Source: Paragonimus westermani
Taxonomy: Eukaryota > Platyhelminthes > Trematoda > Plagiorchiida > Troglotrematidae
Assembly (NCBI GenBank): GCA_008508345.1
Contig: QNGE01001229.1
Coordinates: 117,688 to 181,687, forward strand
Direction: 5' to 3'
Length of the DNA stretch: 64,000 nucleotides
The translations under genes were made by a program, and so were the position numbers. This document shows, in pieces, positions 51,332 to 61,700 of the stretch (within the stretch, counting starts at the first letter, position 1; the number at the start of each line of letters is the position of its first letter). The notes under the pieces are model-generated. The model worked only from the letters and a program-made list of their open reading frames with translations, had not been told where the DNA came from and made no database searches.

Positions 51332-51419
51332 GTGGAGGCCAAGAAAGCTCTACCAAAGGAGGTGCTCAGCTCCAGCAATGCGCTTATAAAACAGCAAGGA
51401 CTAGTATACGGTCAGATGG
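51332..51419 (+). CDS. Musashi-like protein, exon 4 (end of RRM and linker)
   Basis: The exon begins after atcctag with VEAKKALPKEVLSSS and ends QGLVYGQMG at G|gtaagt (88 nt, phase 0 in, phase 1 out). V-E-(A/C)-KKA-x-PKEV is the final beta strand and tail of Musashi RRM2 (VECKKAQPKEVM in vertebrates). The residues after it are the start of the low-complexity C-terminal region and are family-variable. Reading on past the donor stays open to about 51700, but that part is hydrophobic and unlike the protein, so I treat it as intron. Confidence 0.93.
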
Positions 51420-54400
51420 GTAAGTCTGATAGTAGACTTTTTAATGTTTTCTATGCACAAGTGTTTAAATCAGTTGTGAACTATATACCTTTGACATGTA
51501 TTTACTACGTCTGGAGTGTCATCAATCGCTGCATTGTTAATTATAGTCCAGTAATACGCCCATTTGTGAACACTGACAAACTTTTGAATTTGCATCGTCT
51601 TATGGCTTTTTCGATTAAGAAGCTGCCCTGTAAATTTCAAAGTTATGCCACTTTAGTAATCACTCGAATTTACTTTCAAAGACAAAATCTAAAATGCTAA
51701 ACGGCAAATAATTAGGCTTCCACAACCTCTTTCCTTAGCGGTTAAACGAGCTTTCAACACTAATATTCGTTTAAGTTTCGTCACTAAACCAAATTTGCTT
51801 TACCACACAAAACGATCCGCGTAACTGAGAATTTTTGAGCGTTTGCCGCCCAATGTATCATATTCTCCTTGCGACACTAAGAAATGTGCAATGTGATTTT
51901 TGTCGGAACTCGTTGCCAAACGATGCCAGCAGACATTACGGGAATAAATAACCCATAATTTGTAAGAGACTGAATCACAAGTTTTGTATCGATATTGACC
52001 TAGCTTAGACTACCACTGATGGTTTACCTGTAATAACATGTCCCTGCCTCCAAAAGTGAATGGTTTTTCTTTTTGGTAACCGAGTATGGCTTCTGACTGA
52101 GTGTCATCGTCGCCTGCCGTATTGAACGTTAAAGTTTGTTCTAACAATCAATAACAACAAACTTAATGGAAAAAGTCGTGTTTTCATCGATTTCGATAAC
52201 ATTATTTTTGGCTTTTTACTAGACCAAAAATTCTGAAATAACAACAAAACTGTCCTAACACGGTTGCAAATTTAGTGGTTGACCCAGACGTTAACTTAAC
52301 ATCATCAGATCGCAAAAGCATGTGCTCAAACATTGATTTGTGAAGTAGTTGACTGTTTATCATATTGAGAGTACTTAGATGAATATAACAGCAACACACT
52401 AAATATATTCCGCCAAATCGTTTTAAATGCTCGCAGGTCCCCTGAATTTCTGGTGCAGATCTCACGACGTCTTTATTTTGAGTTGCAGAGAAAACGATAT
52501 GGCAACACTGAGATTGGTACCCAACAAGCACTCAGTCGAGTACTCAAGTAGTTTTCCATCACTAAAACTTCGCAAATTTTTTTCCAGAGTCATTACACGT
52601 TTAAAGCAGTTAACTGCCATTCGTAGCTTGGTTATCTTTTTCCCTTCTAAAAACCCTCATATTTCAACCATTTTAGTGTACACATTTTATATTTTACGTA
52701 ACCAATGGTTTCCGAGGTTTGAGTGGAATTCAAGGTACAAACAAACTGTAGATCTAGTTATTCAAGAGGACTTTGTTGACCTCCACATTTCGTGACCTCT
52801 GACAAAAACCTACCTGTCATTATTTACTACATAGTTGAATTGCAAATTTGCACATTTGCATTCTGCTGTTTGTTTTCTCTAGCCTGATCAATCAATGAAC
52901 CTGAAATTTTAGGCCATTTAGTCACGTAGACATTTGTGATCAACTTGCAGTAATAAATTTTCAATGTTCAAATGTGCCTGAAGATTTTTCAACCTAGTTT
53001 TGCATGAAAAGAACTGTGCGGACGGTTTTCTTCTAGTCTTTCTGTTTAAAGACGATGACTGTACAAAAGAGAACGAGGTGCTATTTTATAAAATAGTAAA
53101 CCTCCCATCATCTGACCTATCCTAAGTTTAGTTCCTCATAACTGCTAACTTAAAATGCATCCTATCATTCTCGTGATAAACCGTTGGTTTTTTGATGGAA
53201 AACTGGGTTACAACAAAAAATGTCTAGTTACACTCAGTGAAGAAGATACTGGTGAATATTCATGACAGAAGGTCGATTCCAACCAGCAGCAAAAACCCTA
53301 CGTCCTGAAGCGGAATGTAATTTATCAGTCAGTATTCAAAATCTCATTGGAAGCACACTGTCATACAATGTACTTGCCACATCTGCACATGCCGCTCTCG
53401 GTTTTTTGAATTCTGCTAGCTTCCAGATGTTTCCAAAAAGCACCTTCTCTGAATTAAGAAATATACCACTCTACTTGTCAGTCACTTCTGCGTTGTCCAT
53501 TAAAATCCCAAGCATTCTTGAAAGTATTATACCGGACGGCGTTCATCAGTCGAAATTACAATATAGTGAGTATTACTGAGAGATAGAACTTGAGTGGAAT
53601 GACGAAAAATGGCAATTTTGTTTCCGTAAGAAATGAGCAGCCTTTTTCTAACTTCGAATCAGAAGAGGACTTTCTATAGTACAAAGTGATTGTTCAGTTA
53701 CTTCTGGAAACCCAGACTATACGGACATCCCGACTGCATACTAGTATTTAATTGCATGTTTAAAAAGTTGTAATCTTTTAGGCCACTTTTAACAAATCCA
53801 TATACGTTCATTGATAAAGCAAATTAACAAGGCTGTTGTATATAATGTATTATTATTTATAAAGGTTTGTCATCTAATTTTGCATATAGATTGGAATGCA
53901 AAAATTCTCAACATTCATTTTTTGCATGCATTTTAACGTTGTATCCCGTGTTCAAATCAACACGCGTGAAATTTTATAAACAATTAAATTGGTTGAAGTA
54001 TAATCATAAGTTATGATGGGACTGACTCGACAAATTCCAGGTTTGGTCACAATTTTTCAAATTAGAAACGATACAATGGACTGGGTTCTTATTTTTGGCA
54101 CAAGTTCCGCTAAAACATACTCTTGCAATGTTCGGAATTTGCACTACGGTTATTTTTCTTGCAACGCCACCGCATTCGCTACTGTACATCGAAATTACTA
54201 CAAGCAAGTTTCTAGCCGCCAAAATTTTTGAATTCTGCACGGTTTTCCTACAAACTTGAGAGTTCACATAGTAACTGTCCTATCAACTTTAACAAGGGAC
54301 TCAAAAAGTAGGACTTTCCAGGGAAATTCTGGTCACAAGATCAAGTGTTTACGAAAGAATGTGAATGGGTTTCTCAACAAGATTATCAGCTCATCTTTGA

Positions 54401-57400
54401 TTTTAGATTGATGCGCATGATTTAGAGATTTGGTTTACTATATCCTGCTCAGAAGCTCTGTCAAAAATGAAATTTCAGTCTGTCGATTCGTTTCAGAAGG
54501 GGCTTCCGAAAGGATTACACAAGTGGTTAAGTCGTACCCAATTATTACTGTAATATTTCCCAAATCAAATTTAATGTGAGTCACCTGAACTTTAATCCTT
54601 CTGGTTTTTTCCCATTTTAACAGACTGTACAGTGGTGGTTGATAAAATGGATTAAGTATAATTGAAAATAATCAAACCGGAACTTTTGTTCAAAGTAAAG
54701 CGTGCATTTTTCCCGTTACAGATTACAAGTAATTTGTTTTACCTCTCAGTTACATTTTTTCAGCGTGTTATAAACCGTTTCTGTTCCTTAGTGAAATTCA
54801 CCCTACGCTGCAATTAGTTATCTTTTTAACTCATTGACTGACTAATCTGCCATCCTCCCTCTAACTTTTCAAATGTAGAAGACCATTTCATGTTTTTGCA
54901 AAGTTGGTACTAAGAATTCACTGCGTTTCTATGTTCTAACTGTTTTGTTCATGTTTCGTATTTGGCTAGCTATGTAATCACATCTTCTCATCGGTAAGCT
55001 TCAAAAAATTCATACACACCCATACACTTTTTATTTGCTTTAAATTCCATCACGTTAGCTTCAAAGTGATATTTCTGTAGGTATAAGGAAGAGACTAGTA
55101 TTACCTCTTTCATGATAGTCCAGTATCCTGCTGTTACGGTTCAATGTTTCCAACCAACACACTGAAAACTTTGATGTCATCTGCTCCGCATAGTTTGTTC
55201 ACAATTAATGTGAAACCGTTGTACCTTGTTATAAAAAATTAAAAACCAATGTGCTGTTTACGACCTGATCGCCAAACGTATGTTTTCCGTTCAGTACGTC
55301 TCCGAGATCGTCAAGTGGCTTCCTCATTTGGATTGTTAAACTCCACTAATATATATGTAATCGCCTTGATTTTGCCCCACAAGGGTACTTCAACAATAAG
55401 TCTCAAAACACAAAATTTGACAGGCTGAGTGTTAATGTCGAATTTTGTCTATTTATCGGTTAATGTAGGAAATAACCAAAGTTTCCAAGCTGCATGGAGA
55501 AAAACTGTATCACCTCTCTTGTATGAGTTTTTCCGCATCCATTGTTCTTTTAATCTAGGACGGATAAAGTTAGTTTCCAGTGTTGCTCTAATATGGAATA
55601 AAACTTTCGGGGTTGTAGCAAGAATATTCAATCAGTCTCACAACATACCTAGTTATTCTTTTATAACCATTTTTGTTTGTTACAAAACACATGGTTTATT
55701 TTTTCACTCGATCCGCAAAATGTAACTCACCTCCGGATTAAATCACACAGAATTTGGAATCACTTACGGTCTGACAACTTGACAATATAAGCCTATGCTG
55801 GACAATGAGTTACTGCATTCAGCTGAACATGGCGCGCATTCTTTGAACTGTCCTAACTCTACTAACCAACCGTGCGTGTGTCTTTGTAATCTCAGGAGAA
55901 TTATAAAGTTTCGGAATTCTCTACCGTATTTCGGGTCACACTACTGATCTCATTAATAATTGAAAGTGAAGTATCCAAGTAAGTAAGCAATAAGTGAACA
56001 GATATATTTAAACTTCTGTACACCGGAACAAACACTAACTTCTTCCAAAGATGCAAAGCGTTGTTAGTTACACTACTTTAGGCGAAATCTTTCGCGCAAA
56101 AACTGGGGTCGACCAAGTTTCGTATGAGACTCGAACGAACTTTGCTTACGATTAACGGAGGAATTAAAAAATGCACCCTAACTAGAGGTTGAGACTTAAC
56201 TACTAAAATTTAAACCAGTGTACTAGTTTAAATAGACGGAATAAGTCTCAACGCAAATCAACTTTTTCAATCGTCTCGCTGTTAACGCTTAAATAAGTCA
56301 CAAATCAACGAAAAAACTACACGGTCAAACGGTTTGCGCACAATCTCAACTCCTGTAACCCATGCGGCGTATTCCGGTTAATAAAATTCTTCCCACTGTA
56401 GAATAGCCGCAGGACTGATTGACAACCAAACAACTGCTGACAAAATCTGATTCTTCGTATATCGAAACCTGATACTTATGAAACACACTCAGGCAGCAAT
56501 ACTTCGCTAAACACGAGAGATTCTCTGACTTTATTCATTTACTGAAAAGGGTTGCATTTCAACAAACTGAAATCATCAGTTTTTACCTCGCTTTAACCCA
56601 GTTCACCAAATTTCAGTGCCTGTAGAAACAACAACGCGTTTTTGCCTGTTCTTTGAACAACATGTGAAATTTTACTTTATTTCTGGAAGCTTCTAGTAAA
56701 TGGACCCCACAGTCTTAGTCGAACCAACTGGACACGTTTCTTCCGTTGTGTTCAGTCGTTAGAACCGTTGTCGAAAGTAATTAGGGACACACTGACAAAT
56801 ACACTGCTGTGTTTAACTCTTTTCACTCAGTTTTGTGAGTAACAGTAGGGTAAAAACCAGGAAAATATTTGCCCTTTGTTAAAGTAACGGATGCAGATTT
56901 TTGAGTGGATCTTCTGGTTGTTTATTTTATTCTCAAGCCGTCTTAAAATGAGTTAGCACACGCACTGAGAAGTGATTATAAACCAAATTGTCTCCTTCAA
57001 AATTGTGGCTATGTAACAAATATTTTTCCAGTAGGGATGGAGAACATAAAAAGCAGACGATTTTGTACGAAACCTTTTCTGTTGTCAGTTTCAAGTTGTT
57101 CCATATCAGAACGTCACAAGAAAACAGTCTATGGTATTATTCATTCAAGAATGAAAAGTTGATAAAAAATCTTCATCGAAATGGTATATCTCAGAATGAA
57201 GCATGCTAAAAAGTGCCTTACCTTTACAAACCAAAAACAGACAGCTGGTCCGTGAAAAAGTCAGAATAATGGGGCAAAGGTAAAGCTGAAGAAAACTCCC
57301 TGTTGCTGAACACCAGTTAGCGAGCAAAAAACCACGCGTTCTTCAGTGTAATCTGTCGAAGGTTACCAAGCCATTACTACATACGGTCACGTCTCGAAGA

Positions 57401-58370
57401 CATATGGAAAGTAGTCAAACTTTGCTATCTGGTCTCTACCAACCGAATCTAGGTACTCATAGAAAAATATCCGTCTTACTTTGTCTCTGTTTATTGTAAA
57501 TGATCACCTCACCAATCTAAAGAGCAGTGGATGGTTTTCTTTAATCCAGTTAAACATATACAACTGATGAATGTTATTCGCCATTTTATCGCTCTACTGA
57601 AATGTTGTTATTTTTAACATCCATTGAAAAACCGTCGTCACTTTTTGGAAAAACTTGAGAAATTGATTCACGCAGATTCTCGGCTGAGATTAGTGCAACT
57701 AGCAAAGCAGCAATACAGTTTCGACTTGCAACCATGTTCAAATGAAGCAAAGTGTACAAATTGTGTTGCCTTGGAAAATTTGGTTTGGTAAACATCAGAC
57801 CGTTCTGTCTAATTATTGGCACAGTGCACTAACCAGCCTCATTGTATTTCAAAAATCGGGAGTTTTACGTTTGTTATGTCAACAAAACTTGATCAAACCA
57901 AATTTACACTTTCCCCTCTTTACTTCAGAACACGCTAGGGTTAACAGGATGTAGGCTCATAGTAACAGCTGTGTATAGCGTTCACACAATATCTTGTAGA
58001 CTGACAGTTCGGTAAAAATTTCGTGTAGGGCGCATTCACTGGTGACATATTACAGGAGGTCCGGGAAGTCGTTAGAGCCAGTTGACAGGTGGTTTCCGAC
58101 TGACAGAACAGAACGCTGGAGAACGAAAAGTGACAACGACACCCCCTAGCGTGTTTCCGCACCGCTTACTAACTTGCTCTCAGCTGGGTGCCAAGTTGAC
58201 GGTACGCGCTCGCTGTTTTAGTTAAGGTTTCCAAAAACTGGCATTCTTCTTTTCCCACTCCGGTTTTCGAAGTTTTTTGGCCTAACTGTACTTAGCTCTC
58301 CTATGAAGGATGCTGGTTTTACATTTTACAAGAAGTTATTATCCCAGTCCACTGGCACTCTCATCCACAG
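51420..58370 (+). other. Intron 4 of the Musashi-like gene (about 7.0 kb)
   Basis: It begins gtaagt, ends tcatccacag, and has phase 1. The content is AT-rich and non-coding as far as I can see. Frames such as 52427-52795, 53262-53579 and 55429-55725 have no known domain. Because the phases on either side match, no extra exon is required, though an alternatively spliced one cannot be excluded. Confidence 0.7.
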
Positions 58371-58595
58371 GATTACATACCTCTTTGGAACGTGGTCCAG
58401 AGGATTCTGCAAATGCCGCGGCAACCATCGCTGCTGCAGCTCTGGTCACTCGACGACAACAACAACAACAACAACAGCAGCAGCAACACCACCACCACCA
58501 ACAACAACAACAACAACACTATCAGTTCCAACAGATTCCTCAGAATTTGATCAACTCTTCGCCTGCATTTGTGTCGCTTGCAGCCTACGCCTCCT
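58371..58595 (+). CDS. Musashi-like protein, exon 5 (Ala-rich and Gln/His-rich C-terminal region)
   Basis: The acceptor cactctcatccacag| is strong and the exon enters in phase 1, exactly as exon 4 leaves. It reads GLHTSLERGPEDSANAAATI, an Ala-rich stretch, then RR and a tract of about 10 Gln, 4 His and 6 Gln (58458-58519), then HYQFQQIPQNLINSSPAF and SLAAYAS. Musashi proteins typically have an Ala/Gln/Tyr-rich disordered C-terminus, so composition fits. The Gln codons mix CAA and CAG. Two donors compete: gtaagt after 58595 (phase 1) and gtaagc after 58737 (phase 2, frame open in between). I prefer the first because the following residues look less protein-like. Assignment to the same gene rests on phase, strand and composition. 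Confidence 0.75.
58458..58519 (+). repeat. CAA/CAG/CAC trinucleotide repeat encoding Gln/His
   Basis: The run is (caa)n(cag)n caa (cac)4 (caa)n in frame within exon 5, giving a polyglutamine interrupted by four histidines. Such tracts are prone to length change between individuals. The antisense Leu/Val-rich frame at 58373-58609 is its shadow. Confidence 0.9.
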
Positions 58596-58737
58596 GTAAG
58601 TCTAAACACAACATATGCTCCAGTGCTCAGATGCAGCTGATAAATTTTATGGCTCTTCTGTTATCGTTCACAACAGCAATCAATGTAGATTTATCCTTTA
58701 ATTGTATATCGTCCGCTCTTCATCAAAACCAACAGAG

Positions 58738-61700
58738 GTAAGCTTCTGATCATCCGCGTCTCCAAGTAACGTTAAATGATGTGAGACTTGCCAACTATTC
58801 TTTACAAGTTTATACAAGGTAATGAGTGTGTTTACTTTTTAAGTACTCACAATTTCAAGTTTCTTCCAAAAAAACTTTAGAATTACTCTCCATGGAGCAA
58901 TAAAACATTCCGTTGGAAAAAATTTAAACAGATCTAAAGTTATACATCCCTTGTTCCATTTATGAATACAGACAGGGCAAGGAATTTGGGCTCTCCAGTT
59001 TTCCGGCAATGTCTGTTTACGTTTTGTAAATGGGTATATAATTAACTCATTGGACCGAACTGTCATTTCGATGTCGGAGTTCACAGTGTGTAAGTTTATA
59101 CGTTCACAAGTCTGTCAAACATTTGTGTTCACATTGCGTAGGCAAACAGTAGCCGGCGCACATGAGACTGCCAAATGTAAATCCCGTCAGACGAACTTGC
59201 ACCTACGCTAAAAACTCCTGACTTCTGGGTCGGCAACTGTCTGTTTGGTGGAACAACTTTATCGTTTGGCTGCAAATTATTTTTAGGAGTAAGATATTTT
59301 AAAAGTGTGAATTCATTCTATCTGGTTCGGTGACAGGAAAATATATTGATGGGCGCAATCATTTAATTCGTCAGTTCCAGTCAGTTAAATAGAACATCCT
59401 GTAACGTCTTTTTAGAGTTTGGAGTCCAAACAAACAAACAGACTAACGTTACGCGTACAGTTGTTTGAATAAGGTAAACTGATTCAGTCCGGCAACAACC
59501 AGATTGAGTACGTCGGCACTTTTTGCCAACAGAAAGCTGGTTTCTATCATCGACTAGCGAAGCTACGGAAAATGCTAACACGACGGGTTTGAAGCCGCTT
59601 TACGGTAGCGTGAACGAGATAGCATGATAAACCATTTGGTTTGTTAAGATTAAATGACTTAAGATTAAAAGTACCGGATTTTCGTTCAGAAGTTTAACTT
59701 CTGATCCGCAATACCATCTTTTGCATTAGTCGTTCGGAGGTATCTCGTCTTTCTTTCTCAGCTTTTCAATCCGTTCTGCTCATGTACGCGTCATGGCAAC
59801 GCCATGGGAACTGGTGGATAACACGAGAGGTGGAGTTTTCCATAACAGAACGACCAGCCAACAAACATTTAACTTACGGGTGGAAAGTAGCAAACGTATT
59901 TCTGCTGCGGGGTGAGCGTGACCAAGTGCGGAGCTTGAGTTTTGATTAGCACCGTTCGTAGAGTAATCTCACGTGCAACGGAACTTCATGAAGACCATCT
60001 ACTTCGGTGCTGATCGTGGCTGTCAGTTGATGATTAGTCCATTACAATCAGTTTCATCAAAAACGTCTGTCTAATTGCTTGTAAACAAATTATTCTTCAT
60101 CTGAGAGTTTACCGGAAATTTTGGTGACACACTCCAGAAGACTGGACATAAACTTACGAAATAATTAAGGCAGAGTATCTCTTCACGTTATTATTTCAGG
60201 CAGTAATCTAACGCAGACCGGCATCTAAAAATCCGAACAGAAATCCGGTATCTTGTTTACAAAACGTCGGATTGCAGTAGGTGTAGGGTTAACCCCACCA
60301 ACTTGTTTACGGTAAAGCGTTTCTACCGTTGCACTCGCTTAAGTCCAGCTATTAGAATACTGCGGAGGTCGTCACTCATGAAGCTTGTTCCCGTTCGATA
60401 TACACGAGCTCATCAACGCTACAAAGCTCTCGAATTGTACGATCGATATTACGCTCACAGACGGCTTAAAAATATTGCTGAAAAATTTTCCCCTACGTTG
60501 CTAATTGCAACGCAAATTTAAATTTAGTTAATAAGCAATTCTACCTAAATCTTTGGGATGAAAAGCTTAGCGTTGCTTGGTAATACTCGGTAATCGAGAT
60601 TTTTTACGTTTTTGATATATTCGCTTCAATGAATATCAGTTTTTCAATTGGGTGCTGCGAAACAAATCAGAAAATTTCCGCACAGATGAGCTGATTACCG
60701 AGGCATTCCTTATTGACGTATCTAGTCAGTATTTTATCAGCGATTATTCCTCAAATCATGCAAAGCTGTGTTTCTTCGTTTGAGTTTTGCGTTTCAGACA
60801 AAATTGTTCCATTTCACCGCCCTAGCACCCAAGCCTTCAGATAACGCTAGTAAACTTTTCAAACCTGAGATAGTAAGCTGCTTACTGCCAAACAAATGAT
60901 TACGTGCTAATCAGCTAGTTGTTCATTGTAGAAGCGGTAATTATTTTGAAAACATCTGCAACACATCCGGAGAAACGTCCACAGGAAATCTTTTCCAAAC
61001 CTACTACTAACTTTGTTGTTCTTTGGTATGTTATGCAATGAGCACCGGCAAACATGAACAAGTGACTGACTTCGATACCTTTCCGTTGTTGTGCGCCGGA
61101 TCAGCTTGGTCTCTCGTGAAACAAGTTCAGCTGGCCTAAACCAAACACATCAGCAGTTGGGTCATTTGTTGAAGAGGTTGTTTTAAACTCAAAGACAGAG
61201 ACGGCCGTGGGGTATAATGCGGAGACAGATTTTCTTGGGCGTATACAAACGTTTACTATACACTGCTAACGTTATGAGATCGTATGCAAACTGTATGCTG
61301 GATTAGATCAAAATGACAATCGTACTTGTAATAAACCCCATCCATTTCTAGTGTTGTGAAGTGGTGACACTTAGTTCCTCCCATACATAGAATGAGGTGG
61401 GTACGCGTGTATAATTACTTGGGATCTATTTGTGTTGGGTCACTAATGCCTCGGCATTAAGTTCCGTGTAGTGAATCAAGTGGGCAGCTTCTAGGTTCGA
61501 GAGGTAGGGTAGAAACTGATGTGTAGCGGATCGTGTGCATAACTCTATGTTTGACCCACTACCGGTCTCACACATATGTTGACCTTGTAGGCTGCGTACA
61601 AAGTAAGGAGCGGTTACATTGGCTGTTTGACTGAGATGTTTCGAGGAAAACATTGTCGAAAGACAATCAACTGAGCAATTTTCGGCACCTACTTGATGAC

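Noticed and set aside
51420..51700. Open frame continuing past exon 4
   Set aside because: A strong gtaagt donor precedes it, its composition is unlike a Musashi tail, and exon 5 joins in phase.
58373..58609. Minus-strand Leu/Val-rich frame resembling a membrane helix
   Set aside because: It is the antisense of the CAA/CAG/CAC repeat in exon 5.
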